Notes: generated by a model not told the origin, from the sequence alone. A stretch of 64,000 bases of DNA from Turritopsis dohrnii (GCA_027922465.2 BQMF02000034.1:1364001-1428000), one strand, 5' to 3'. Positions 9,571 through 22,324 are shown, counted from the first letter of the stretch. A program made the numbers and translations.

Positions 9571-10129
9571 AAATTAAAAAATTAAAACTATATTAAGAAC
9601 TTTTCTTTAATTTTTTTAATTCTTTACTGACGTTTTTTTAGTTTAAAAAGACATAATAAAATATAAAAAAGATATAATTAGGCCAGGTGTATGTTTTATT
9701 TCCACGTGTGCATAGTTCATTCTGATTGGTTAAAACTGTAGATTTTCTTGAGCGAGCGATTTCGCACGCTCTAGAAGTTGAATTGGCTTCAACTACAGAA
9801 AGCGACCGCGCGACCAAATGTATTGCATAATAATGCTCAAGTTTTTTAAAGTGAGCATGCGCAAAGTCGTGCGAATTCGCCCGCGCGGCCAAGTTCGCTT
9901 AAGTGGAAACCCGCCTTTAGGGAGATTTACGAAATCGACGAGCCTGCTACACGAAAAAAATCAATAACTTGTGAGAAGTTTTTTAAAACTGTTCAATTAA
10001 AAAGTTACTTCAGAGGTTTAGAGCCTTTTGTTGTATCAAAAGAAACATCATTATTGTGCACGCTTATTTCAGGCGTTGATGTAAAGTTTCTAATGACTTT
10101 GTAAGGAAAAATTGCGATATTGGCGACTG

Positions 10130-10320
10130 AGTGACGAACAAATTTAGGTCCAAATTTGTCTGGGTACGGAGTCTGTGACGTCGTTAAAGTCTTTGGTCGA
10201 CAATATCTCAGTACCGCTGGTTGCAGTGAAACGATCTCACGCATTTTTTTGCTGAGTTTTTCAGCTCTACAACTTGGCTAACCTTCCGTTCACGATTCGG
10301 TGCTTTGTTTTCGTCATATT
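10130..10320 (+). repeat. Degenerate Helitron-family relic
   Basis: This resembles the interior of the Helitron at 1944-2452: both contain a GACGAA...AAATTT...GGTC block, TCTGTGACGTC, an ATATCTC-GTA block and TTTTTC-GCTCTACAAC in the same order. Recognisable Helitron ends are missing here. Confidence 0.6.
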
Positions 10321-10866
10321 CAAAATTAAAACTCGTATATGGGATACTAATTACTTCTAATTTACAACAACAATACAATAGCATGTAAAAATTAAGATCA
10401 ACTTTCCCTCGAAAATTATAGATGAAGAACATAAATTTTTAGAATTTCCGCTGTTATGGTTATAACATCGTTGAAGTTAAGAACTATCATTCTGGTGAAT
10501 CACTTTTTGTAAAACGGCAAAAGCCATTCAAACAAACCTTTGACAAAAACTGGATTCAAAGGAAGTCAAAAAAGTGGAAGACTATCTTATAATAGCTAGA
10601 ATTTCTTTACATAACTTTAACTGTTCATAAGTGCATTTTGATTTTTCTGTTCTAAATAGCTGCCGTTACACCGGTTTTTCTTTGGTAAAAAATTCAAAAA
10701 GATTAAAGCATTGAATATAGAAAAGTGGTTTGGAATTGTCTGACTAAAAGTATGAAACAACCATAGTTCCATCTAAAAATTAAAAACAATTCATAAAAAA
10801 AATACTACAATCCAATATTACTATTAAAAACCTGAAGGTCCTAAATCCAACTATTATTAGGAAGTA

Positions 10867-11066
10867 CAGTACAACCCTGTTAAGTCGGACACCGTTTAAG
10901 TCAAAGTGGAAACTGCAAACTAGAACCATAACAGAAAAATATGAAGTAATGAATTCGATTAGTCAGACTAAATGGACTTAAGATGAAGTTCCACTAAGCC
11001 AGACTCCCGTTACGTGAGACCAATTTTTTCGGACCCTTGCGAGTCCGAGTTAACGGGGTTGCACGG
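10867..11066. mobile_element. Pogo/Tigger-like MITE with TA target duplication
   Basis: Imperfect inverted ends CAGTACAACCCTGTTAAGTC and the complement of GACTCGGAGTTAACGGGG-type sequence lie between TA dinucleotides at 10865-10866 and 11067-11068. Ends reading CAGTA-AACCC-TTAA-TCGGAC are typical of pogo/Tigger elements. There is no coding capacity. It lies about 100 bp past the stop codon of the beta-helix gene. Confidence 0.7.
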
Positions 11067-11163
11067 TATCAAAGATGAATAACGAACAGAACAAACATCG
11101 CCAAAACCAACTAAATCAAATAATTTCAACTCGTTAGTTATGTAAACAAAAATTATATGAAAG

Positions 11164-14100
11164 TTAGTTAAGCTTTTTGTACAGCAGTAATTGCACTTGG
11201 CTTAAACAAGAAAATATTATGTTACAGAAAATATTGTACAAACCACAGATAATTAAAAACACAGATGGATTTAAGACATTCTCCAGAATAAAGTAAACTG
11301 CTCGAAGCTTTTTTATGCCATCTTCACCACTTAAATCGTAAACAAAAGAAAACTGACTGACCAAATTAGTGATAGTTAGAATACACAAGCTTGCAAGAGA
11401 TAGCATTTCCAAATGATTCACTGACTGTGCCTTGTATGGTGACACCTTCACATGTACAACTAACACAATAACGAGAATTGGTGCGATGATGCCAAGTCGG
11501 TATAACGGATCGATGAGAAAAACGGCACATGAAGCAATGGCAAATCTGGATAGTAGCTTCCAAGAGTCCCAAAAAATTGCACCTTCTCCATTTTTTTTTC
11601 TGCGAAACGGATCCTCAAACAGTTTTAGCAGAGATGTTCTTAACTGCTCATTTCCAATCTTATTTCTTTCCATTCTGAAACAATTAGCATATAGGAATAG
11701 CAACGGTGCGATTACTGGAAACACGAAACAGAGGAAGCATTTTTTGTTGGATATCATATGTCGGTTCAGCATCGATATTGCAAGATACAAAGCGAAAGGG
11801 AACGGCACAATCCACAAAAACAGGAACAAATACGTCAGGTTTTGCCACCATGTCCAGCATTTGATTTCGCCATTAATAAATAGAACGTGGACGTCATTGA
11901 TCTGTTGACAGTTGATCATCATCAGAGAAAACAGAGCCAATGATTTGTAGTTTAGCATTAAAAGACGTACAAAACAAATATATACCAAATGTTTGTAAGG
12001 TCCTTTTGTGTTTATATTTTGGGTCACAACTGCAGCATTTTCACTTATCACATGACTCTCCTCGTTTTCGCATTCGGAGAGTTCATAGTCAGTAATGTAC
12101 TCAAAGCGATTTTTCCTGCAAGCGATTGTTGCTAATTTTTTATACAAGAAGCAAACGAATAGAAGTATTCCCAGTAACGATATCATCAACGTAAAAAACA
12201 TCACATGCTTAACAACTAATTTGGAAAGGATGTCAAGCTTGACCATCGGACAAATTCGTGCGGGAATTTTGAATATGTCTACGTTAAAAATAGCTGTTAG
12301 AATTTCATCACTTATATTTTTCGATCGTTCGTAACCAACATTTATTTGAAAAAGCGCTTTTAGTTGATAAAATGATACCAAAACATCGAAGATCGCAGAT
12401 ATCGGTATGCTATTCTGCTGATGATTGGTTAAATGATGAGTTTCATCGGTGCTTGGTTGGCTAGCAGGAGAATCAGATTCGTTACGCATTATTAACATCT
12501 TTGATTTTGTGAACATTTGTATGATAGATAGTCGGAGTTTTTGCAACAATTCTGGAATTTTATTAAGAAACATGACGATGACTACATATATAACTGCAAA
12601 CGAAAAATATATAAGCCAGAATGTCAATGTTTCTTTGCATGTCGCCTCTGGTATGCATTTCATTGAGAAATAATCCAGTTGATATCCTTTTTTACATGCT
12701 CCGCATAATACTCCTTTTCTATGACGGTTACAAGTAGAATATGAAGTACATTTCACCCCATGTCTCGAGCAACAGTACTGCTCTGGACAAGGCAAGAATG
12801 ATATTTCTTTGCTGCCATTTTTGTATCCCCAATAATTTTCCTTGCTTGTGATGTTTTCGTGACAAATTGCACCAGTTGGACAAGCTAGACAAACTTTCAT
12901 GGATGCTTTTGTTGTGTTTTTTACATAAAATCTATCTGTGGGATATATGTCATCTTTGATTCTGGATTTAACTGTTATGTTTTCTATATAAACATTGTCT
13001 GTGGAATATATGGTATCTTTGATTTTGTTTTTAACTGCAGTGTAATAACCACGAGGACAATGTTTGCAGTAATAATTTAATTCCTGGATAAGAAGTCCTT
13101 CAGCAGGATCACGATTGTAAGTACGATCCCAATAAAAACTGTGTGGACATGTTATCTCGAGTTCAATGGAAATATGACTTGGTCCGAGATTTGGATCGTC
13201 AAATGGATAAATAACTGTTGCAATAGGGTTAAGTAAATGTCCCGGTAATGTATCTATTACAACATCCTCAACTTGCAGATGCGTTGTTCTGTTGCTTGCT
13301 TTAATGGAGATTAAACTTCTTTCGTTGCCATTGATGGAGTTTGTAAAATTAAGTGCTTTTAGGTGAACAAATAATTTATTATCAAGACAGATGTTTCTGA
13401 TTGCAATAAGCATTCCTCCATCGATGTTATTGGCGGATGACGATGTAAATGTGATGTTACTATTAGAAGAATACAGAAGACTTCCAGAAGTTTTGCATCC
13501 TGACCAGACTATGTTTTCTAGTACTCCAGAAGCGGATTTAAAAGCAAAGTAATGTATGTTAGCATCTATATTCGCGTTGGTGTTCTCAATATTCAAATTG
13601 TAAAATGACCCTTTTGCTCCATCATTAGTAGTAAACATATCAGCTATGAAATAATTGCCAAAGAGTACTCCATGAGATAAAACAACAGAGGAATTATTTG
13701 AAACACTGACCATGGCAGCGATCCTGTTATTCTTTAATGTTAAATTTGTGATAGTGGTATGACTTGCGCTTGTGCTAGTAAGTGTCTGAAAATAACCTTT
13801 GGTGTTCTGCATGGAAAAATCATGAAGCAATGTTATACTGTGTTGTAATAAGATTATAGGGATATGGTAATAATCCCAATAGTATCCATTGAACATTGGG
13901 AAAAAAGAACCTGATGCTTGTAAAATGTTAACATTTTCTAATCGAACTCTGCAACTGTCAAATTTAAAAAGCCTTGTCTTTATTTTGATGTCAGAGAAAT
14001 TCATATGAAACAATGAAACAGTGCTGTGTCTGCATGAAACTGCTTCCAAACCATGCACATGGTTAACGTGCAATCCTTTTACACTCACACTGCTGTTTTC

Positions 14101-16623
14101 CGTCGTATGGATCATAATTACTCTCTTGACAACTTCAAGTTTTTCCAAACCTGTCCCATTTCTATACAACTTCACGCTTGAATTTCTTTCTTCATTCATG
14201 ATCGATATGTTACCCATTATTGCTTCCTCAATACGCGCTGAACTTTTTCTGATAGAAAAAAGACCTGACTGCACTAGATTGTCAAAATTATTTGCATGAT
14301 ATGAAGTCTCGCGTACAAAAACATTTGAAGATTCGGCTGCTAGCATTATTGTTGTATCTACGTTATTACTCAAAATGGTGTTCATTACTATTGCAGTGGA
14401 ATGTATCAAGCACACAACAGATAAACCATTGTTTTCCATAATAAGTGTACTGTTCATTGAAATATTGCTGTAAACTGCCATAATTCCACATGATGAATTT
14501 AAATGGTTATTTCTGTAGAATGCTGTGGTTGATAAGACTTTGCTGATGTCTTTATCAAAAAGTGTATGATTTCCATTTAATTTGGAAAATGTATTTTTTC
14601 TGAATTTAGTGATAAGGGTGGAGCTCACCCGAATCACTGGCGACCATTTTGTGCTAATATCAGTGAAAGTGCATCCTGTAACGATAAGTGACCGAATGCT
14701 GTCAACTGAGATGTATGTATTTGCGGATTCTGTATCTTTCATGAAAGGCATCGTATGAACTTGAGAAAAGGTCACATTTTGTAAATGGGCTGTTGTATAT
14801 GGAGGATTCTGCATTGAACTGGAGGCTGACATGATCATAAAACTCGAATTAAAAACTGTATGTGAAATGCGTAAGGAAATGGTAGCGGATTGTGAAACCA
14901 GTGAACTATTTTTAAAAGAAGAATGAATAACAGTTACTAATGAGTTTTGGTCGGTTTTGGATACATTTAAATGCGGCATGATTTTGATATAAGATCCCGA
15001 TAGAAACTCTGTTGAATACAGTGACGCCTTGACACGACCGGTGATTTGCATAGATGCAGATTTTGAACAACGTGACATGAAGACTGAATTTCTTATCTGG
15101 ATGTTTGTTTGATCATTAATGGATTTTACAAGGATGCCAGAGTAAAAAGCAGTGTTTGATATTTCAATTATGGTTGGTCCCGATACGCTACAAGAAATAT
15201 CTTGACCAATAGTAGCATTTTTGATTGAAATTTGACGATGAACAGGATGATAACGTAAGCTCTGTTCTTTGATGAAAATTAAATTTGCTTTGGTTTCCTG
15301 CACTTTGAAAATGGAATTTTTGATTTCAACATAGAAAGACTGAAGAATACCTCTTTGATCATTTTCTGCAAGGAGCCCAGTATCGGCAAATGTTATCCCT
15401 TCCACATGAAGATAAATATATTTGACTTTTACTGAAACATCCAAAAGATATCTAACGTATCTGAAGCCTATGATAATAGGCTGAAAATTACTCCTCGGGT
15501 TTTTAACTATTGTCATATTGACGGACTTTGTGCACAATTGTATTGGACGTTGAATAACATACTTGTTAGCTTTGTTTGAACCACCATCCAGTATTATTGT
15601 ACCACTAAAATCAAGTTTAGCAGACAGAATATATTCGAAAGTTTTGCACGGTTGAACTTGGCTTCCGCAATTCTGATTGTCTTGTCCAAATAAAGACATG
15701 TGACAAATTGCTGCGTTTGCTAGTGGAACTGAAACAAAGAAAAAATAGACAGATTAGAAGAGTTTTTTGCAATGTGGATACCATAGCTTCTGTTCATGTA
15801 AACGCGGAGATAGGGAAGAAGATTTAGGGTTAATAAGCTGTTTTGAAAAGCTCATAAACTGTTTATAAGTATTTTACATCGTATAATTTGTTAAGAATAG
15901 TGCTGTACAACAAATAGGAAATAAGAAACCTTCTTGAGTTATCAATAATTACTGGAATTTCGGATCAATAACTCATGGACAAGTTATTAACTGTCTTTTG
16001 CTGCACCCTATAGTAGGGAGGGCATGCGACCCAAAGAATTTGTGTGCTCAATTGAATAAGTTGGTATATCGATATGATTGTTCGCATGATAACTCATAAG
16101 GTTGCTACAATATCAAATCTTGCAAATGCCAGTTGCATATGCTCAGTGTTTTGAATTTCAGTCGGTGTCAATGGTCACAAAAATATGAAATAGTGTGATT
16201 CATCTTTCTTCTGTTTTCATGTTAAATACAAACGTTTTGAGATCTAAAGCTAATGAGTTCGTTTGCTCACAATTGCTACACGGTAAAAAATAATTTCTTA
16301 TGACAAGAAAAAAAAAACTTTCAAGAAGATAAATTTGAAAAATATGAGATATATTATCATTGCCGAATAGCTAGAAAATTTTTTAAAAATAATTTAAATA
16401 ACTTTTGGTAAGTAAATCAAACATTTCGAAAAAGCGGATGTGAGAATTTAAGAAAAAATATCTAATGTTAGAAAAATTTTCTTAGTAAGATTTTATTTTT
16501 TACAGTAAACTTTGTTTTCATTGTATCGTACTTGTGCTTTTAGATGGACAAGTGAAAAACCTATCGAGTGTTAACAACAAAGCTTTACTTACCTAAAACT
16601 TGCAAAATTAAAAGGTAGTACAT
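11164..16623 (-). CDS. Large extracellular beta-helix protein with Cys-rich linker and multi-pass membrane C-terminus
   Basis: I predict two exons: 16593-16623 and 15728-11164 (donor GTAAGT, acceptor TTTCAG, phase 1), giving 1,531 residues. Exon 1 supplies a hydrophobic MYYLLILQVL that joins VPLANAA to make a signal peptide; the second exon alone has no secretion signal. Residues ~30-880 consist of short strand-turn units with many Asn-x-Ser/Thr sites and isolated Cys, typical of a right-handed parallel beta-helix. Residues ~890-1030 are Cys-rich (CKHCPRGYY, CLACPTGAICHEN, YCCSRHGVKC, LCGACKKGYQ). From ~1040 to the end there are about eight or nine hydrophobic segments, the first being FWLIYFSFAVIYVVIVMFL. 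This architecture occurs in uncharacterised families of early-branching animals. The ligand and function are unknown; a surface receptor or adhesion role is inference. The huge second exon is uninterrupted. Confidence 0.8.
15729..16592 (-). other. Intron separating signal-peptide exon from main exon of the beta-helix gene
   Basis: Donor GTAAGTAAAG (reading minus) and acceptor CTTTGTTTCAG with a pyrimidine tract. I see nothing else in its 864 bp apart from AT-rich sequence. Confidence 0.7.
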
Positions 16624-17520
16624 CCCTGCTATGTTATCTCTATTATGCTTTCAACATTACTATTACGCCTCATTAATATTTTGAATTATGACAGCTGCAA
16701 TAAAATTGCAAGAAATAAAATTTAGTTGAGGTCCCATTAAAGTTTCATTACGATATCATTAATGGATTGTTTCAAGCCACTTTCTAGTTTTTTCACTCAA
16801 AAGCTATACTTTTACCCTAATTTGGCACTTTCAAATCGTAGGAATAGTAAAATGCCGCTGGACTCTTACAAGTATCGTCGGTATTTGTTAGTGCTGATCA
16901 GTATTTGTAGCATCTATTTATGGTATTAGCATTTTATCCAGTAATGATCGATACTTTTAAGTATGATTCCGTAGTTAAGAGATTTTGGGGCCTATGGAAT
17001 ATCAATTTGCAAATCAATTCCGGTTCTGGATGGTGAGTTTTGCAAGAGAATGCAAGCGGATATGAGAAAGATGTTTTAGATTTTGAATTGTCAAAAATGA
17101 GTAATACGGGTATAATCTCAAATTAACGGTTTAAAATAATTACTTCATATTAGAAAGTATTCCACAAGAACCATGTTATCATCATTATTACTGATGCTTT
17201 ATTGCGCCATCTAATTGTTCTCAAGCTGTTGCAAATTTTCTCAAAGTTACAAACGAGAAAAGAAATCGAAATTCTATAGAACGTAAAAATGATTAGAAAT
17301 CTCCAGGTAAAAAAAGCAATGTTTTATCGTCCGACGATATTTATAGCAATCAGTTTTACCCATGACAAATATATTGCACAAAAAGTATGTAATCAGCTGA
17401 GGTTGATTTTTTAAACGAAACGCACAAGAAGTTAGATTTGACCATAACGTAAACCGCCTGAGAACGGTGATGTTATGTTACGTTGCGGTGTATCGTTACG
17501 TACGTTACGGCGATATGAGT
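16624..17520. other. Upstream region of the beta-helix gene
   Basis: This should hold the promoter of the minus-strand gene starting at 16623. I cannot point to a convincing TATA box or initiator; the sequence is AT-rich without obvious repeats. Confidence 0.35.
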
Positions 17521-17681
17521 ATGTTCATCCGACAAATCGTTACTTTTACGTTAATAAAGTGAAAACACTTTTAAACGTATTTGAACAAATGAGGCTGACC
17601 CTGACACTTACCCTCACTAGCCCAGACACATTTCATAAGGTTTACACCGTAAAGTCTGGTAACGATTTGTCGGACGAACAT
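17521..17681. mobile_element. Short MITE with 23-bp inverted ends
   Basis: ATGTTCATCCGACAAATCGT at the left end and its inverse at 17659-17681 differ at one of 23 positions. The interior (17548-17652) matches the reverse complement of the interior of the element at 23705-23857, so the two belong to one family with different terminal sequences. Confidence 0.65.
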
Positions 17682-17739
17682 ATTATATTGCACATTAAAT
17701 TTTTCCCAAACGATATTTCATGTTTTTATCTTTATTTAA

Positions 17740-17815
17740 TTTAATGTATATGTTACGGGGAATATGATAAATTGAGAATTATGCATATTCCCCGGTTATT
17801 TTGCATGATAACCTT
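17740..17815 (+). repeat. Inverted-repeat arm A (partner at about 20620-20695)
   Basis: Contains GTTACGGGGAATATGATAAA and TTATGCATATT; the partner 3 kb away carries the same order in reverse complement at roughly three-quarters identity. Confidence 0.5.
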
Positions 17816-18191
17816 TTCCCTCACCCTCACCCTAACCCTATCGGGAATTACACGTACGCATTTTTCCGATTACTTTGAAAACGTAAAAATATTTTATCTT
17901 TTAAATGATTTATGTCTCAATTTCATGTTCTAATTATTTAACTTCGAGGCTGGGCATGTTCTTACGATGTTCTTAATTTTTTGCCGAATTTCAGCCTAAG
18001 TGTTCTTATAAACTGGGTTCTAATAAAAAACAAGATTCGCAAAAATGCGACTATATATATTTCCCCAAAGTTGCGTAATTTTTGCCAATTATTGTGTGTA
18101 CATTGATAACCATGAGAAAAATGTTTGATGAAACAATTACAGTATAAAAAGTGAGAGGTTACTATATGGGCACTTAACTAAAATTTATATG

Positions 18192-18222
18192 AGTAGTAGT
18201 AGTACTAGTAGTAGTAGTAGTA
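18192..18222. repeat. (GTA)n microsatellite
   Basis: Interrupted GTA triplet run of about 30 bp. Confidence 0.85.
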
Positions 18223-18888
18223 TATATTCTTCACTCAAACAGATACATACAATATAAGTATAATTCCCAAACAAATAAAACAAGGAAAATCATGTACACA
18301 TCTGAAAAAATGAAAGGAGACACACCTTATAGTCAATGACAAATCAGAGAGGTGGCCTCCTAAAATACAAGTTAAGTGCAAAACTGTATCACTACTTTAA
18401 ACAAGTAAAAATTTAATTTGTAACAAATCAGTAATACTGAAAATAATGCTTTTGTAAAGATTAATAAGTTTAGATTTTGAAAGAGTGGTGAGGTCGGATC
18501 CTGGATAAAGCATCTGAAGCTCATTCCACTGAACTACAGAGTGGTAAAAAGAGTTTCTGCCATATTTGGAGGTATTACATTGTGGTCTGACCTAAATGCG
18601 ACTAATATTTCCCATTAAACAACTGCATATATCATCAATATGTAAAAGAATTTTATCATAACAAATGTATGATCTTTATTGTTGCAGAAGCTTTGCATCC
18701 GTAAACAATGTAAAACAGAACACTTGTTTTTTGTAACTCAGATAAAATCTTACAACATTATATTATCAAATTTGTATACAGGTGGTTTCACTGTACAAAA
18801 GAAAAAAATGTTAAACCTAGTTTTAATAGCTACAGTGGAATTGTAAATAAAATGTAAATAAAATTCTCAATAATGAAACTTCTCAATA

Positions 18889-19343
18889 CACGCTTTTTTT
18901 TATAAGAACAATTTTATAAGAACACGAGCCTCAGATTTGGCCAAAAAATAAGAACAAAATAAGAACAACCCGAGGCTCAAATCATTGTTCCATAAGTTAA
19001 GAACAGCCTGAGCCTGAATTTTCTTGGAAAATAAGAACATTCATGATGGGAATTCTCTCACTGGTAAGTGGTTTAGAAGTTTATTGGGTTTTTTCATCTG
19101 CAATAAATGTACGAATGGGTCATTGCCAAACAGCAACCATACTTCTTACCAATTGTTTTTAACAAATATTTCTATTTTACTGGAAGTTCCATAAATAAGA
19201 AGAACAAAATGAGGTTGAAATTTGAAACTGTATTCTTAAAGCAAAGAACAAAATAAGAACAATTCAGGCTGAAAAAGGCTCCAAAAATAAGAACAGCCAG
19301 CCTCAAGTCAGATTTTACTGGTTCTTATAAAAAGAAAAGCGTG
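18889..19343. mobile_element. TA-flanked MITE with CACGCTTTT ends
   Basis: The ends CACGCTTTTTTTTATAAGAAC and the inverse at 19323-19343 are flanked by TA on both sides (18887-18888, 19344-19345), the duplication used by Tc1/mariner-type transposases. The interior is built of short variants of AAGAACA...GAGGCT in both orientations. Related copies or pieces lie at about 17945-18040, 59985-60035, 61787-61953 and 62475-62800. There is no coding. Confidence 0.7.
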
Positions 19344-19345
19344 TA

Positions 19346-20619
19346 TGCTGTTTATTATTATGCATAAACATTTTCAATTAGCTATATATAGTATAATACT
19401 TTGGGGTAAACATCATAAGCAAATAACTAATAATTATGAGCAATCAAAATTTTTACTTACACAAATATTACGTAGCATTTCAAATTAGGACCGAAGAGTT
19501 ATTTTCAAAAAAGAGATGGGCTTAAAATGACAATTTATAAAACCAAATTCAAGTATCAGAATAAATATCTCTGTTCAAAAAAATGTGTTCACACTCATTG
19601 TTTATTATGTGATAAAAATAACCTTCGTAAATCCAAAATGGAAAAGAACAACAGATTTTTGTAGTGAAAATACATATCCATAACCAAACCACTACATAGC
19701 TGAAAACAGAAGTTTGTTTTCTGGCTTGATTTGATTTACAGACTGTTTATGTTTGTTGTTCGTAAGAAAGATTGTCAGTAATTATATATATATTACATTT
19801 TGAAAAATAAAATATGATATACAGCATCAAAACAGTATACATGACCACTTCATTCATAGTAAACTATGTTTCTGTTGTTGGATTAAACAACTATCCAAGT
19901 ATACTCCACCAGATTCTTTCAAGTTATTATGAGTCTCAATCCTGTGTATTAAAATATTATACGTAACTGGTTTTCTGAACTTATATATACGACATCACAT
20001 ATTTACTTGCTGTTTTTAATTAACGTAACTGGTTGAACTGGTGGTTGATCTCCACGTGAAAAGGGTTTCCTTCTTTATTATGCTGTATACATCATCGTGC
20101 TTTCACAGTTCAGTTGGGCTACATTACATCAGGATCATACCAAATAAATGTTCAGCCTGGTTATTGAGAATGAACCTTTGCACTGGAATCACAGCTTCAA
20201 TGGTTTGTTGTTCCAAGCGTTTAATTACCAATATCATCATCATAACACATTACATTATTGTTATCAACACAAAAATAAAACACAATGTTTCTTTTTTTGT
20301 CTGTTTTTTACACGTTCATTCAAAAGTTTTTAAAACTTTTTAAGAAATAAAACGATTCATTTCCATCACTTTTAATGTTTCATTTATTGAATCATTAAAG
20401 CTAGCTAAAAACATCTTCAAAATCCCATCTGCACTGACACTGACTGAAAAGATGGCGTACTACTTTACTGAAGACTAGCCTCTAATCTTATCTACCTTAG
20501 CTAGGCCAGAGTTCAATACTGAACTGCGGCTATAAAAGTGAACGAAAAGAAGAAGGAGAAGGAGGAGGAGAAGGAAATGCCGGTTTTAACATATATTTCG
20601 CCCTCTAGGGGAAATTATA
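19346..20619. other. Non-coding AT-rich stretch
   Basis: The open frames around 20041-20343 are short, overlapping and low in complexity. I find no splice-supported exon here. Confidence 0.4.
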
Positions 20620-20695
20620 TAAAAAACGTGTATGTAAAATAACTGGTTAATATGCATAATCCCCGAATTTATCACAATCCCCGTAGCATATGTAT
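20620..20695 (-). repeat. Inverted-repeat arm B (partner at 17740-17815)
   Basis: Its reverse complement reads CTACGGGGATTGTGATAAAT and then GGATTATGCATATTAACC, matching arm A. Confidence 0.5.
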
Positions 20696-20852
20696 TTACT
20701 ATTTTACTATTTACTATTTAGATTGTAGCTATATTTTAAATTGTGTGATTATTTATACACAGGACGTACGTTAGCTATTAACATACGTCCTTATGACATA
20801 CGTCCTTCAGTCTTTATGACTGAAGTATCGTGTATAAACATTCAGAATAAAT

Positions 20853-20853
20853 A

Positions 20854-20884
<31 letters not shown>
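20853..20884. repeat. (AAAT)n microsatellite
   Basis: About eight tandem AAAT units, just after two spaced copies of an AACATACGTCC-like motif. Confidence 0.85.
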
Positions 20885-21284
20885 CACTTCATTTACAAAA
20901 ATTACCATTTTTTAGTAGTAATGTTGCATAATTTGTTGCTAAGCATTAACTGAAAAAATATGTATTTCTGGTCTTGAAAATCTTTGTGTACGTTTAAGTA
21001 TTTGAGTACAAAAGTCAAGGACATAGTACTGCAACCTAGTGTCACAACTTTAAGAAAATGTGCTGTAGCTATGCTAGTGTCATGCAGATTTCAAAATTTC
21101 ATGTTGCTAATTTATTTAAGATTCTGGTAGTACTGTTGCTTAATTTTTTGGAGAAAATTTGCCAGTGTTGTTTATAAAAAAACAAACGTGTATTCAGCTA
21201 CAAAATTTAGAGGATTCAAATTCCAGAAATACTGGCCAATCTGTTTGAGACTGGTATTTAAGTAATTTTAAAACCCTTTAACTA

Positions 21285-21856
21285 CCGTAAATGAAAAAAT
21301 TAGCTCCCGGGGCGCTTATTTGAAATTTCAACCTATAGAGGGGCGCTTATTCGGCAGGGGCGCTTATTCAAGGATGGGCGCTTATTAAATTTTCACATCA
21401 TGACAAGGAAAATGTATTTTATCAATATTTTATATATAATATAATCATCTCGAAATAGTATCCGAAATCATGTCAAACTAAACTAAATGTCAATATCTAC
21501 GTTTTCTTGATGGTGTCAGAATCGACAACAGGGAATCAGGTGTTGCTGTCGCAATGTCGATTTCATCAATCTGAAATGGATCAGTATCTTTTTCTGTCCA
21601 GATTGAAAGTTAACTTCTTAAAATTTCCTTTCCGGCTTTACAGGGCTGATTTTCTTTGAAGCATTAAATGCATTTAGATACCAACTATAATAACTATACC
21701 TATTATTTTTCGCTTGTCTCAAATAAGCGATTCTACCGATGAAATAATCGCCCTCTTTTGTTCTAGGCGGGGGAGGTTATTCGGGCAGGGGTGCTTATTG
21801 GAAAAAAAACTCTAATCCCGGGGCGCTTATTCGGCAGAGGGCACCCTCATTTACGG
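21285..21856. mobile_element. MITE with CCGTAAATGA ends and GGGCGCTTATT subrepeats
   Basis: CCGTAAATGA at the left and TCATTTACGG at the right are exact inverses. Inside both ends the motif GGGGCGCTTATT is repeated four or more times in the same orientation. Looser pieces with GGGCGCTTATT or GGGCGCTAATT occur near 35975, 36478 and 48890. The interior is non-coding. A TA duplication is present on the left only, so the superfamily is uncertain. Confidence 0.6.
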
Positions 21857-22324
21857 CAACCAATTCTGTTGGTCTTAGGGAATGTTGAAACTATATGACC
21901 AAATTCTTAGAAAGTGAGTGTGAACGCGTATAAAGATATAAAGTTTTGTTGATGTTGTTGATATCAAATCCAAAAGAGAAGAACAGATATTGAAACGTCG
22001 CAGGAAAAGGAGTAATAATAAAATGTTAGTAGAACCTAATTTTGGTACTGATGACGTCATTATTTCTTGACAGGTCTTATTTGGAATTCATCTCTTTTTT
22101 GATGTTTAAACAATGTCCAACCGGAATATGTTTTACAAAGGAAAGAACTAATACCCAAGTACTTTTAAAATAGTAGCGGCGGGTCTAGAGTCTAAGATTG
22201 AAACTTTGTGGAGAAGTGCATAAAAACAATTTTTGAGTTCAATTAATATTAACAATGGCATTATTTGAACGTTTTTCTTTTATGGTTAAATTGCTAGCAC
22301 TTTCCTACACAAATTGTGACTTAC

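Larger units (their letters stand above)
8881..9916. mobile_element. Internally deleted Harbinger transposon with TTA target duplication
   Basis: The termini are AGGCGGGTTTCCACTTAAGCG and its inverse (9896-9916), flanked by TTA at 8878-8880 and 9917-9919. Just inside the left end, 8892-8951 is a near-perfect palindrome with GTCGCGCGGGCAG and CTGCCCGCGCGAC arms. Remnants of the two genes diagnostic of PIF/Harbinger remain, converging on each other: the start of a HARBI1-like nuclease on plus and part of a MADF/Myb-like protein on minus. The nuclease core and the rest of the MADF domain are gone, so the copy is non-autonomous. The 1,036-bp size and intact ends show it could be moved in trans. 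Confidence 0.88.

Noticed and set aside
11432..11908. 158-residue plus-strand ORF
   Set aside because: Antisense to the membrane region of the beta-helix gene.
17820..17845. Telomere-like CCCTAA/CCCTCA run (also 58862-58902)
   Set aside because: Too short and degenerate for a telomere or a clear interstitial telomeric array.
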